NCBI RefSeq assembly: GCF_014850955.1
Contig: NZ_JACXSS010000001.1
Span: 4,650,001-4,714,000, forward strand
Reading direction: 5' to 3'
Length of the DNA: 64,000 nt
Source of the DNA: Methylomonas albis
GTDB taxonomy: Bacteria; Pseudomonadota; Gammaproteobacteria; Methylococcales; Methylomonadaceae
Shown here: in pieces, positions 9,688 through 17,572 of the stretch
How the letters are laid out: every line of letters begins with the position of its first letter
Numbering within the stretch: position 1 is the stretch's first letter
Program-made: the position numbers and the translations under genes
Notes under the pieces: model-generated
Databases searched by the model: none
Seen by the model: the letters and a program-made list of their open reading frames with translations, nothing else
Told to the model about the DNA's origin: nothing

Positions 9688-10191
9688 TTAATACAGCGTC
9701 CCGCCCAAATCCAGACAAGTCAGATAAAGCCGCATATCAAACTCCAATTGGTGATAGTCCGGCGCCATGTACTCACATAATTTGTAAAAAGCCTTGTCAT
9801 GCTGCTTTTCACGCAAATGCGCCAGCTCATGCACCACGATCATTTTTAAACATTCAGGCGGCGCAATTTTAAAAATCGAGCCGATACGAATTTCGTTTTT
9901 TGATTTTAAATTGCCGCCCTGCACCCGCGAAACCACGGAATGCAAACCCAAGGCCTGATGCAACACATCAATTTTGTCGTCGTAAACGACTTTGCTGAGC
10001 GGATTGGATTGACGTAGAAATTGATTTTTAAGAGCCATCGTATAGGCATAAAGCGCTTTGTCGGTCTTTATGTCATGTGGCTGTGGGTATTTTTTTAGCA
10101 GAAGCGCCGGCAGTTTATCGCTGTCGATCAGCCGATGCACTTGCTCAGTGATGGCAGGCGCATAGCCGGCTAGGTATTTCAGAGGGTGCAT
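9688..10191 (-). CDS. YgjP-like (DUF45/WLM) metallopeptidase
   Basis: Predicted zinc-dependent peptidase of the YgjP/SprT-like group, 167 residues and without a signal peptide. The zinc motif is VVHELAHLREKQHDKAF: His121, Glu122, His125 and a third His131, matching the HExxH...H pattern of the family. Substrates are not established, though relatives act on DNA-protein crosslinks or stress proteins. The DUF5710 gene lies 40 bp upstream in the same direction, so the two may be co-transcribed. Confidence 0.85.
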   Translation of the reverse strand: MHPLKYLAGYAPAITEQVHRLIDSDKLPALLLKKYPQPHDIKTDKALYAYTMALKNQFLRQSNPLSKVVYDDKIDVLHQALGLHSVVSRVQGGNLKSKNEIRIGSIFKIAPPECLKMIVVHELAHLREKQHDKAFYKLCEYMAPDYHQLEFDMRLYLTCLDLGGTLY

Positions 10192-10231
10192 TAGCGAGTA
10201 CCGAAACCGGCCAACACTTGCGCAGGACTAT

Positions 10232-10507
10232 TCAATCCCATGGCGGCGCGTCACCGTCATAAGCTACGAAGTTTTTATCGCTAGACCGGGTAGTTCCGCC
10301 GACACCGCTATCGGCTTTTGGTTTTCTCGGCTCGTCGCTAGATGATTGCGTAAGGCCGGACTCCGTTTGCCATTTGGCAAACAGCGCCATGTCCTTATTG
10401 GCAGGGACATACCATTTCTTCCCAGCGGCATCCCATCTGGCGCCAAGCGCTTTCGCCGCGTCCTTTTCGGCATAGGGTACGTTCAGATAAGTTTTCGCGT
10501 CAGCCAT
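10232..10507 (-). CDS. DUF5710-domain small protein
   Basis: A 91-residue protein whose first half is a DUF5710 domain, seen as YLNVPYAEKDAAKALGARWD then KKWYVP (residues 7-37), a motif otherwise attached to topoisomerase- or primase-type DNA enzymes. The second half is a low-complexity Ser/Asp tail ending DGDAPPWD. Free-standing copies are widespread in proteobacteria with no known function. It is probably co-transcribed with the YgjP-like peptidase downstream. Confidence 0.82.
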   Translation of the reverse strand: MADAKTYLNVPYAEKDAAKALGARWDAAGKKWYVPANKDMALFAKWQTESGLTQSSSDEPRKPKADSGVGGTTRSSDKNFVAYDGDAPPWD

Positions 10508-10668
10508 TTAACGCAGCCGGTTCAAGATTGATTTCATGCATCGCAATATTGTAAATCATTGCTTATGCAAGTGAAGCGGATAATCCGATCTTACTTGATA
10601 AAAACCTAGCGCGAAGTGTGTTTGTCTAAACCCCTGCCGGGTCAACCAAGCAACAAGAAAATCAATTC

Positions 10669-10818
10669 CTACGGTTTATTCCGCTTCGAACCCATGTTGC
10701 TGGCAAAGGTAGTTGCCGCGAATAATGCCGACGAAATAATAAAGTCGCCCGAAATAAATTCGATAACGCCGGTAACGAATACCAACCCGGTCAAAATATC
10801 TTTGTGTAAGCGGTTCAT
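10669..10818 (-). CDS. Small single-helix membrane protein, 49 residues
   Basis: Short frame MNRLHKDILTGLVFVTGVIE... ending MGSKRNKP, with one long hydrophobic stretch (about 9-40) between a basic N-terminus and a basic tail. A Shine-Dalgarno-like GGGAAACGAG precedes the ATG, and a near-consensus promoter lies 32 bases upstream. It looks coding because start, ribosome site, promoter and a coherent membrane profile coincide; overlapping frames in this region are not convincing. I recognise no family. It could be a small stress or regulatory membrane protein. Confidence 0.5.
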   Translation of the reverse strand: MNRLHKDILTGLVFVTGVIEFISGDFIISSALFAATTFASNMGSKRNKP

Positions 10819-10849
10819 GCTCGTTTCCCGAAGTAATACACGCACTTAG

Positions 10850-10878
10850 ACTATATGCCCGATTAACTTCATTGACAA
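10850..10878 (-). promoter_or_regulatory. Sigma-70-type promoter for the 49-residue ORF
   Basis: On the minus strand TTGTCA (10873-10878) and TATAGT (10850-10855) are separated by exactly 17 bases, one mismatch from consensus in the -35 box and two in the -10 box. The -10 box ends 31 bases before the ATG at 10818, allowing a leader of about 25 bases. No other gene could use it. Confidence 0.6.
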
Positions 10879-11066
10879 TGACACAAAAAACGCATTGATT
10901 GATCGCCAAAAAGAAACAAATGCATTTAGCTGTGAATGGCTTGGCTTCGCCCAAGACTACACTGCAGCTTGACTGCTACCACCATCGGACCTGGCGACGA
11001 AATGAATAATACGTTGCAGCGTATTGCGGAGAATCTTTAACCTATTAGGCGCTTTACGGCAATAAA

Positions 11067-11144
11067 TGTACCCAAACCAAACAATTTGCCGTTGACTCCG
11101 ACTCCGCTCAGTCAACGGCAAATCTGGCCTTGCCAATGGGTACA
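11067..11144. repeat. Nested inverted repeat, possible terminator or MITE remnant
   Basis: Inner perfect 12-base arms (ATTTGCCGTTGA at 11084-11095 and its complement at 11112-11123) lie inside outer perfect 8-base arms (TGTACCCA at 11067-11074 and TGGGTACA at 11137-11144). It is 33 bp beyond the stop of the YceI gene at 11177 and has a T-rich flank on that strand, so it may terminate the cybB-yceI-yceI transcript. The remainder of 10819-11176 holds nothing else I can support. Confidence 0.6.
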
Positions 11145-11176
11145 AATTTTCTCAAAAATCACCTTAACTCAAAGAC

Positions 11177-11743
11177 TTATTCTTTAACCGCTTCAACCGG
11201 AATGGTAACGGTGACTTCATCACCCACATTAGGGGCATATTTGCCCATATTGAATTCGGTACGCTTGACGACAGCGGTCGCGTTGGCACCGCAAGCGTCT
11301 TTTTTCAACATCGGGTGCGGCATGCACTGGAAGGATGTCACGGTCAGTGTGACCGGTTTACTGACACCTTTTAGCGTCAAAATGCCATCGACAGACACCA
11401 GGTTTTCGCCTTCAAATTTAAGCGTGTTTGAGGTGAACGTCATCGTCGGATATTTGCCGGTATCCAGAAAATCTTCACCCTGAATATGCTCATTAAACAG
11501 CGGATAACCGGTATCGACCGAGGTGCTATCGACTGTGACATCAACCGAGCCTGTTTTAGCCTGACGGTCCAGCACGATTTTGCCGGTGGTTTTATCGAAA
11601 CGACTTAACTGAGTTGAATACCCAAAATGACTATAAGAGAAGCGCGGCAGTGTGTGCGTACCTTCAATGACATAAGTTTCGGGGGCAGCCACGGCGGCAG
11701 TCGAAAATAACGCGGCTAGTGACAATAAAACTGGGTGTTTCAT
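11177..11743 (-). CDS. YceI-family periplasmic protein (distal copy)
   Basis: Secreted lipocalin-like YceI protein that may bind isoprenoid or other lipids in the periplasm. The start at MKHPVLLSLAALFSTAAVAA gives 188 residues with a Sec signal peptide cut after AVAA; the frame extends 37 codons upstream but runs into the neighbouring gene, and an AGGAG precedes this ATG. The YceI beta-barrel is seen from YVIEGTHTLPRFSYSHFGYS through DFLDTGKYPTMTF (about 90-105) to the C-terminal VTIPVEAV. It has an additional cysteine pair (Cys138 and Cys147, approximate) absent from the sister copy. Confidence 0.9.
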   Translation of the reverse strand: MKHPVLLSLAALFSTAAVAAPETYVIEGTHTLPRFSYSHFGYSTQLSRFDKTTGKIVLDRQAKTGSVDVTVDSTSVDTGYPLFNEHIQGEDFLDTGKYPTMTFTSNTLKFEGENLVSVDGILTLKGVSKPVTLTVTSFQCMPHPMLKKDACGANATAVVKRTEFNMGKYAPNVGDEVTVTIPVEAVKE

Positions 11744-11781
11744 AGTAAGGCTCCTGGGTTGGGTTTGATCGGTTAAAAAGC

Positions 11782-12345
11782 TTATTTTCCGGCGTCGGCC
11801 AGCAGGTGAAATTGAATCCGGACGTCGTTGGCGATGACGCCAACATCTGCCCAACCCCCTTCGCCTATGGCAAAGTCGGCTCGATTAAGGGTGAAAGTAC
11901 CGTCAAAAACAGCCGTATTGTGCTGCGGTGTCATGGTAAAAACGGCAGAGATGTCTTTTGTTTTGCCCTTGATGGTCATTGCACCACTGACTTCATAGCG
12001 GTTGTTACCCAAGGCTCTGAAAGCGGTGGAAACAAATTTACCCTTGGGAAAGGCCAGCGTGTGGAACCAATCCTTTTTTGCCAACTCGTCATTGGCCTCC
12101 TCACTCCCCGCATCCAAGCTGACCAAATCCATTTCGAATATCGCCTTAGCCGCGGCAAGCTGGCTAGAGTCAAAACTGAACTGAGCGTCAAATTTTTTTA
12201 GCTGCCCCTCTATCGCCACACCCATTTGCTTGTAACTAAAACCCACCGTACTAGCGTCGGTTTGGATGTGATTATATTCAGTGGCCTCTGCGAATGGGGC
12301 TAGCAGGCTACTGCCCAGTATCAATGCCAAAAGACTAGATTTCAT
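11782..12345 (-). CDS. YceI-family periplasmic protein (proximal copy)
   Basis: A 187-residue secreted YceI protein with signal peptide MKSSLLALILGSSLLAPFAE then ATEYNHIQTDASTVGFSYKQ. Family features include the DWFHTLAFPKGKFVSTAFRA block (about 90-110) and the ending DVRIQFHLLADAGK. It lies 38 bp before the second YceI gene and 21 bp after cytochrome b561, a combination (cybB with YceI) common in proteobacteria and suggesting quinone- or lipid-linked redox work. The two copies are clearly divergent, not a recent duplication. Confidence 0.9.
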   Translation of the reverse strand: MKSSLLALILGSSLLAPFAEATEYNHIQTDASTVGFSYKQMGVAIEGQLKKFDAQFSFDSSQLAAAKAIFEMDLVSLDAGSEEANDELAKKDWFHTLAFPKGKFVSTAFRALGNNRYEVSGAMTIKGKTKDISAVFTMTPQHNTAVFDGTFTLNRADFAIGEGGWADVGVIANDVRIQFHLLADAGK

Positions 12346-12366
12346 GATCCCTGCTGGTTGAGTGAA

Positions 12367-12909
12367 TTAAGAAGGCCGGCGAAAAGACATCCGTGATAGC
12401 AGTGCATCCTTGTCAATAAAATGGTGCTTAAGGGCTGCAGCCAAATGAGCAATCAGCAGGCCTATGAACGTAAAGTTAAGAGTCTGATGGACAGTTTCTA
12501 AAACAGTTCCTAGAGCCTTATCTTTACTTAGCAAATCGGGTATCGGCAAAACCCCGAAATAAACGGTCTGAAAGCCCTTGGCCGAACTCATCAACCAGCC
12601 TGAAACTGGAACGGCAAGCATCAAAGCGTACAAGCAGTAATGAACGGCATGAGCCGCGAGACGCAGCCGCTTTGAGGTATTGTCGGGCAAGACGGGCGGA
12701 CGGTGCGTGTATCGCCAACTAAGCCGCACTATCGCTAATAAAAACACGGTGACACCAACCCATTTATGCCAAGAATAGAGTTGTAGTTTCCACGGCGATA
12801 AAGGCAGATCGGCCATATAAATGCCAAGGGTGAGCAGCCCAAGCACCAATAGAGCCATCAGCCAATGCAAACCGATCGCGACAGTGGTGTAACGGCTGTT
12901 ACTACGCAT
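12367..12909 (-). CDS. Cytochrome b561 (CybB type)
   Basis: Membrane di-haem cytochrome of the prokaryotic b561 family, thought to move electrons between quinol and periplasmic acceptors. The 180 residues have four hydrophobic helices. Candidate haem-ligand histidines are seen in GLHWLMA (His15), YSWHKWVGV (His48), AAHAVHYCLYA and LIAHLAAALKHHF. A GGAGG lies just before the ATG. It heads the leftward run with the two YceI genes; the 201-bp gap upstream should hold the promoter, which I could not identify. Confidence 0.88.
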   Translation of the reverse strand: MRSNSRYTTVAIGLHWLMALLVLGLLTLGIYMADLPLSPWKLQLYSWHKWVGVTVFLLAIVRLSWRYTHRPPVLPDNTSKRLRLAAHAVHYCLYALMLAVPVSGWLMSSAKGFQTVYFGVLPIPDLLSKDKALGTVLETVHQTLNFTFIGLLIAHLAAALKHHFIDKDALLSRMSFRRPS

Positions 12910-13110
12910 ACATGCCTCCGCATTATTAACAAATTAAAACGACAGTAGTGCCTGTCTTTGTTTGGCAAGCTTTATTGCCGAACGTTATACCGCGGCTGAT
13001 ACTGGCCACAAATCCATTCGCTAAGCGGGCTTAATTGGCTGAAGAATCTGCCGGGCCAGGGCTGAGACAGTCAGCAGATAGTCTTACACACTTGGTTCAC
13101 GGTTAAGCGC

Positions 13111-13728
13111 TTAAAGTCTTTGAAATCGACGCCAATCGTCGACGGTATCCACATCCCACTGCTCGGCTAACTCGTGCAATTTCAGACCTGCCTCGATCAC
13201 CCGCTGTCGGGTTTGCGCCATCACCGCATTGCTGCCCCAGGGCATATTCACAAACAACTCGGCTTGCGACTGGCTCATGCCAATCAGCACATAACCGCCG
13301 TCGTCCGCCGGCCCCAGTACCAGATCCGCGCCGTCGATCAACGCGGCAAATGCCTGCTGCAGATTTTCGATCGTCAAACTGGGGCAATCACAGCCAATCA
13401 ATACCACATGCTGATAAGCCTGCAACGCTTCGGTAAATGCGGACTGCATGCGTTCGCCCAAGCCCGCACCCTGTTGGTGATGCAAGCTTAACGGATAAAT
13501 TGCGGCACATTGTTGAAAAAACCCATGCTCAGAATCGGGCGCGCAATACAATCGCACTTCGCACAAAGGCTGCCGAAAGGCGCGCTCCAAGGTAAAACGC
13601 GTCAATTCGATATGCGCCGCAACCGCTTGCTCAGCGCTCAAGGCCGGTTGCAGCCGGGTTTTGACCTGACCAGCCACCGGCGCTTTGCAGAAAATCAACA
13701 AGGCGCAACCCGGAAACAGATAGCTCAT
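13111..13728 (-). CDS. Arsenosugar-type glycosyltransferase, TIGR04282 / DUF2064 family
   Basis: GT-A-fold nucleotidyl/glycosyltransferase of the group once called radical SAM/selenodomain-associated transferase 1. The 205 residues show LLIFCKAPVAGQVKTRL at 10-26, the acceptor/metal region VLIGCDCPSL and the ADLVLGPADDGGYVLIG block, all diagnostic. It is the last gene of the arsS operon and overlaps the preceding membrane-hydroxylase gene by ATGA. By context it should act on an arsenosugar or related nucleoside; the exact reaction is inferred. Confidence 0.88.
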   Translation of the reverse strand: MSYLFPGCALLIFCKAPVAGQVKTRLQPALSAEQAVAAHIELTRFTLERAFRQPLCEVRLYCAPDSEHGFFQQCAAIYPLSLHHQQGAGLGERMQSAFTEALQAYQHVVLIGCDCPSLTIENLQQAFAALIDGADLVLGPADDGGYVLIGMSQSQAELFVNMPWGSNAVMAQTRQRVIEAGLKLHELAEQWDVDTVDDWRRFQRL

Positions 13729-14516
13729 CTACCGCGTAGCCGCCGAAACGGCAAGGCCAACAGGCCGACAAAGCCCAGCTCGGCACTATCGCGAAACTCG
13801 TCCAAGCCTATCGTCATTGCGGTCTGCGTCGTGCGCGCCTGCCCGCAATAGGTATTGAATAACCTATCCCAGCACGACAGCGAGAAACCATAATTGCTAT
13901 CGGTCTCCGGCTGAAAAGCAGAATGATGAATACGATGCATATCGGGTGTCACCATTGCATAGCGCAACCAGCGCTCGACCACAAGCGGCAAGCCGACATT
14001 ACCGTGATTAAACAACGCGCAACCGTTTAAGATCACTTCGAAAGCAATCACCGCGAAAGAATCGGCACCCAGCAACACCACCAAGACGACCTTGTAAAAC
14101 ATCGACAGCATGATTTCCAAGGGATGAAAGCGCACCGCGGTGGTGGTATCGAAATCCATGTCGGTATGATGCACCTGATGCAAACGCCATAACCAGCGCC
14201 AGCGGTGCGCGGCGACGTGTTGGGCATAAATCGCCAGATCCAGCAGCAACAGGCTCAGCACTATCGACAGCCAATGCGGCACTGGCACCAGATGGAACAA
14301 ACCGATTTGTTGCTCGGCAGCCCAAATCGCCGCCAGCCAGGCCGCCGCACCGATGCTTAGCCGCATCACACCGACGTTTAAAATCGCCAAGCCCAGGTTA
14401 ACCGACCAACGCCTGCGCCGCGTCAAACTTAATTGCCGCCTAGGCCGAAACCACTCCCAAGCCACCATGAATAAGAAAATCCCGAGAAACACGCCCAAGC
14501 GCACCATTGCTTCCAT
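13725..14516 (-). CDS. Fatty-acid hydroxylase / sterol-desaturase superfamily membrane protein
   Basis: Di-iron membrane hydroxylase of 263 residues. The histidine clusters are HVAAH (His100, His104), HQVHH (His113, His116, His117), His171 in FNHGN and HRIHH (His194, His197, His198), with four to five hydrophobic segments. The frame continues 38 codons upstream, but the ATG at 14516 forms an ATGA overlap with the previous gene, as at the other junctions of this operon. Relatives hydroxylate fatty acids, sterols or carotenoids; here the setting suggests a lipid step linked to organoarsenicals, which is inference. Confidence 0.85.
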   Translation of the reverse strand: MEAMVRLGVFLGIFLFMVAWEWFRPRRQLSLTRRRRWSVNLGLAILNVGVMRLSIGAAAWLAAIWAAEQQIGLFHLVPVPHWLSIVLSLLLLDLAIYAQHVAAHRWRWLWRLHQVHHTDMDFDTTTAVRFHPLEIMLSMFYKVVLVVLLGADSFAVIAFEVILNGCALFNHGNVGLPLVVERWLRYAMVTPDMHRIHHSAFQPETDSNYGFSLSCWDRLFNTYCGQARTTQTAMTIGLDEFRDSAELGFVGLLALPFRRLRGR

Positions 14517-15199
14517 CACTGCCTCCGATAATACCGCGCCGCCAAATCGTCCGGATTGGCCCCGAAAAAATACCGTAACCGCAAGCGCCACATCAATAAG
14601 ATGGTAGTGAGGATACCGTGTTGTTGCCAACGCCGCGCGGACGTGACGGCCTTAGCCTTCAGGCAGTGCGGCTCAGCGAGTTTTTTCAGCGACGCGCTGA
14701 TGGCAATATCCTCCATCAAAGCGATGTGCGGAAAACCGCCCACAGCCTGAAATGCCGAGCGGGTGATAAAGATAGCTTGATCGCCAGTGGAAATGCCGGT
14801 CAGCCGGGAACGCACGTTCATCAGGCAGGCGATCAACTTAAACATGGCTAGAGGGCTATCGAATTGCACATCGAAACGTCCCCAAGCCGCGCCTTGTTCG
14901 ACCGCCGACAGTATCAACTCCACCGCCCGGTCCGGTAGCTGAGTATCGGCATGCAGAAATAACAACACCTCAGCTTGCGCCTGCTGTGCGCCCAAGTTCA
15001 TTTGCCGGGCTCGGCCGCGCGCACTGTACAAAACTTGATCGACCAAGGGCTCGGCGACAGTTGGGCTAGCATCATTGCTGCCGCCATCGACCAACAGCAA
15101 TTCAGCATGCTCTCTGAGCACCTGCAAAGCTTGCAATTTTTCGGCAAGCTGCTCGGCCTCGTTGATGACTGGGATGATAATACTGATTTGCGGCGTCAT
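14516..15199 (-). CDS. Arsenosugar-type glycosyltransferase, TIGR04283 family
   Basis: GT2-fold glycosyltransferase of the group once called radical SAM/selenodomain-associated transferase 2. The 227 residues contain ISIIIPVINEAEQL (5-18), LLLVDGGSNDAS (34-45), the metal-binding HADTQLP and TGDQAIFITRSAFQAVGGFP then LMEDI, a family fingerprint. It overlaps arsS upstream and the membrane hydroxylase downstream by four bases each. A hydrophobic C-terminal patch may give loose membrane attachment. Confidence 0.9.
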   Translation of the reverse strand: MTPQISIIIPVINEAEQLAEKLQALQVLREHAELLLVDGGSNDASPTVAEPLVDQVLYSARGRARQMNLGAQQAQAEVLLFLHADTQLPDRAVELILSAVEQGAAWGRFDVQFDSPLAMFKLIACLMNVRSRLTGISTGDQAIFITRSAFQAVGGFPHIALMEDIAISASLKKLAEPHCLKAKAVTSARRWQQHGILTTILLMWRLRLRYFFGANPDDLAARYYRRQ

Positions 15200-16170
15200 T
15201 GTTTATGCGCATCCAAAGCCCCGCCGCAACTACTGCCTTGACCGGCGGTACAGCCGTAACAATGCGCGGCCGTAGCGATCACTGCCCCGTGTAATGCCAA
15301 TGTGTTCAACTCACTAATATGCGGACGCGGTTCGGCTGTCGCCGCCAGAGGCATGGCCAACATTTGATTAAAATCGCAATCGTATACATAACCCTGCCAG
15401 TCGATGCTGATGGTATTAAGACACATCAAACCGGCCAAATTTTCGGCACGAAAACTGTTTCGAAGCAGGCTCAGATAGTCCTCAAACCGCCCCTGGCTGA
15501 CCAACATGCTCCCGAAGCGCTGGATCGGCATATTGGCGATGGCAAACAAGCGATTGAACACAATGCCGTAATGCTGGTACAGGTGCTGTTTGTAGGCGTG
15601 TTCCAAGTTAATTTGATCCGGCGGCAATACCGCCTCCTGCGGGTTAAACACCAGGTTTAACTGTAACCGACTATCCGGCTGACCGTAACCCAGTCGGTTT
15701 AAGCGCTGCAAGGCCGCCAGACTATTTTGGAACACGCCTTTACCGCGCTGCTTATCGACATTTTCCTGCAAATAGCAAGGCAGCGAAGCGACGATCTCCA
15801 CCTGCTGCTCGGCCAGAAACTCAGCAAACCCGGCGAAATCGGGCTCTTCCAAAATCGTCAGATTACAGCGGTCGATAACCTTAATGCCCTTAGCGCGCGC
15901 CTCGCGCACCAAATACTGAAATTGCGGATGCATTTCCGGCGCACCACCGGTTAAATCCAAGGTATGAATATTCGCCGCCTCGGCAAACGCCAACACTTGT
16001 GCCAAGGTGTCGTCGCCCATCATCTCGGTGCGTTTCGGCCCTGCATTGACATGGCAATGTACACAACTCAAATTGCACAGATAGCCTAGATTGATTTGCA
16101 GGATTTCCAGCGGCTTGCGGAAAATGGCCGGAAAATCGTTGTTGCTCAATAAGGGGCGAATGTCGTGCAT
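15196..16170 (-). CDS. arsS: Arsenosugar biosynthesis radical SAM protein ArsS
   Basis: Radical SAM enzyme proposed to couple the 5'-deoxyadenosyl group to dimethylarsinite, the committed step to arsenosugars. The 324 residues carry the [4Fe-4S] motif CNLSCVHC (Cys32, Cys36, Cys39) and the C-terminal CYGCTAGQGSSCGG (Cys304, Cys307, Cys315) of the family, formerly the selenodomain-associated tail; here cysteine, not selenocysteine, is used. It is the first gene of a four-gene operon. Arsenite methylation, the step before, could be done by the ArsM-like protein at 29250-30293. Confidence 0.93.
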   Translation of the reverse strand: MHDIRPLLSNNDFPAIFRKPLEILQINLGYLCNLSCVHCHVNAGPKRTEMMGDDTLAQVLAFAEAANIHTLDLTGGAPEMHPQFQYLVREARAKGIKVIDRCNLTILEEPDFAGFAEFLAEQQVEIVASLPCYLQENVDKQRGKGVFQNSLAALQRLNRLGYGQPDSRLQLNLVFNPQEAVLPPDQINLEHAYKQHLYQHYGIVFNRLFAIANMPIQRFGSMLVSQGRFEDYLSLLRNSFRAENLAGLMCLNTISIDWQGYVYDCDFNQMLAMPLAATAEPRPHISELNTLALHGAVIATAAHCYGCTAGQGSSCGGALDAHKQ

Positions 16171-16192
16171 GTTGTTCCTTGATTAATCTTAT

Positions 16193-16585
16193 CTACACCA
16201 GACCAATTTCTTGATCGCAAAAGTGCCCCGCCGGAAGTTGCTGAAAATGTTTATCCAGGGAAAAAAGTTTATTCCCTGACCTTGGGCAACGACGGCAATC
16301 AAAACGTCTCTCAACGGGAAGTTAAACCTTTTGCACGCAATAGTTGGGCAAACATTCCGGCCGCGATCCAATCGACATCCTCGCTTGGCAGGTAATAAAG
16401 GAACTGTAATCATAAGCGCTGAATCCCCTTTTCTTGCTTAACGCCATGCAGCAATTCCGCGATGATCACCTTGGTTATTGCAGCTTGGTTGGTTTCAATT
16501 AACACCGCAACCTGATCACCCAAATAACCCTTTCTTGCTTGGAAAAAAGCGATCCAGCACAATTGTCGATCAACACCGGCTTCAT
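16193..16585 (-). pseudogene. Decayed vapC (PIN-domain toxin)
   Basis: Joining frames gives a recognisable PIN toxin of about 130 residues: start MKPVLIDNCA, then GDQVAVLIETNQAAITKVII and AELLHG, then LPSEDVDWIAAGMFAQLLRA, then LRDVLIAVVAQGQGI and a tail HFQQLPAGHFCDQEIGLV. At least three frame changes and internal stops separate these pieces, so no functional toxin is made. The start codon overlaps the stop of the decayed antitoxin gene (ATGA), preserving ancestral vapBC order. It adjoins an intact pair of another subtype. Confidence 0.8.
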
Positions 16586-16784
16586 GACGGACGTTCCAAA
16601 TCCCTCAATGCTTGCCAGTTGTCCTCAATATCGACCATCCCAAGGCAATTTAGCAACTCTTGACGTGACTTAAACCGAATGTATTCCTCAATCGCTTTGG
16701 CAATTCCTTACGTAGTGGTTTTGGCTTGGATATAAGCCAGCAGTTGCTCGAGTACGGCATTGTCCGGGCAAATTGTGTTTTCAT
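16582..16784 (-). pseudogene. Decayed vapB-like antitoxin
   Basis: Remnant of a short antitoxin: after ATG AAA ACA the frame shifts into NAVLEQLLAYIQAKTTT, meets an internal TAA, and continues in frame as GIAKAIEEYIRFKSRQELLN and CLGMVDIEDNWQALRDLERP before TGA. The AIEEYIRFKSRQELL helix and the acidic D-x-W end are typical of VapB antitoxins. One frameshift and one stop make it non-functional, and it overlaps the decayed toxin exactly as in intact operons. Confidence 0.72.
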
Positions 16785-16799
16785 TACAAAGCGCCTCGG

Positions 16800-17204
16800 T
16801 TAAACAACAATGACATTCACGGATTCGATAGCGGCCAACTTTTTATCACCCGTCAAAAACTGATCCGCGCCGGACGTTATAGCACAAGCCAGTTGGATGG
16901 CATCGGGTGTGCGTAAGGAACCGGGGTGGTTGGCGCGCAACTCAGTAGCTATATCGATGACGGTGGTATCTAGTTCGATAATTTCCAAACCGGGCAGCCG
17001 AAAAAAACGGTCATAAAAATCCAACAATGCCGAGTTTTTGGATTTCAACGGCAATACCCGGCATTCCAGAAGCGACAGCCGGGATATGGCCAATTGCGCG
17101 TTCGATTTCCGAGCATCATCCACCAGCAAGCGGGTTTGTCGGCCTTGTTCCTGTTGCGACTCGATCAAATAAATGACAGCGCAAGCGTCCAGGAACAGTT
17201 TCAC
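16800..17204 (-). CDS. PIN-domain toxin (VapC type)
   Basis: Predicted ribonuclease toxin of a type II toxin-antitoxin pair. From the GTG start (MKLFLDACAVIYLIE) it has 134 residues. The acidic active-site set is Asp6 in FLDAC, Glu in SLLECRVLP (about 48), Asp in RTPDAIQLA (about 101) and Asp in FLTGDKKL (about 119). The GTG overlaps the antitoxin TGA (GTGA), which favours it over an ATG four codons upstream at 17216 that lacks a ribosome site. The RNA target is unknown. Confidence 0.88.
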   Translation of the reverse strand: MKLFLDACAVIYLIESQQEQGRQTRLLVDDARKSNAQLAISRLSLLECRVLPLKSKNSALLDFYDRFFRLPGLEIIELDTTVIDIATELRANHPGSLRTPDAIQLACAITSGADQFLTGDKKLAAIESVNVIVV

Positions 17205-17431
17205 GGTTGATCCCATTCGTCGCGCATGGTTTGAAATTCGGCATTGATGTCCGCATCGCTACGCCGGCCGACCGGCAGGCTTTTTAGAAAAGCGGCCAAG
17301 GCTTCGTTGGCTGAGGGTTCCGGTGTAGCGTCGGATTTGGATTCCAGAAACTCAACGAAATGTAAAACCTCCAGAGCTTTGCTAGGCGGCAGGGCCTTGA
17401 CGTGTTGGTAGATGGTGTCGGCGATGGTCAT
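17201..17431 (-). CDS. Antitoxin of the PIN toxin (DUF2281-like)
   Basis: A 76-residue protein beginning MTIADTIYQHVKALPPSKAL then EVLHFVEFLESK, the DUF2281 type often paired with PIN toxins, followed by an acidic and Pro/Ser-rich tail likely to wrap the toxin. It precedes the toxin gene with a 4-base overlap, the usual antitoxin-first order. Autoregulation through the upstream 141-bp AT-rich gap is expected from the family; no operator was identified. Confidence 0.82.
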   Translation of the reverse strand: MTIADTIYQHVKALPPSKALEVLHFVEFLESKSDATPEPSANEALAAFLKSLPVGRRSDADINAEFQTMRDEWDQP

Positions 17432-17572
17432 TTAGCTAAGCTCCTAAGCCTCTGCTTACACTGAAAATCATTGTGTTATTTCTCTCAACTGCTTTGTAGA
17501 TGAAAGATAATTTCATAGAAACTGTTCGGATTTAGAGAAATATTAGAACATTGCTGCCAGTAAAAAAACGTC

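Noticed and set aside
10676..10954. 92-codon minus-strand frame
   Set aside because: It overlaps the better supported 49-residue ORF in another frame and has a Tyr/Arg/Cys-rich peptide without structure.
16189..16413. 74-codon frame as an intact gene
   Set aside because: It is part of a PIN toxin only when several frames are joined, so it is a pseudogene fragment.
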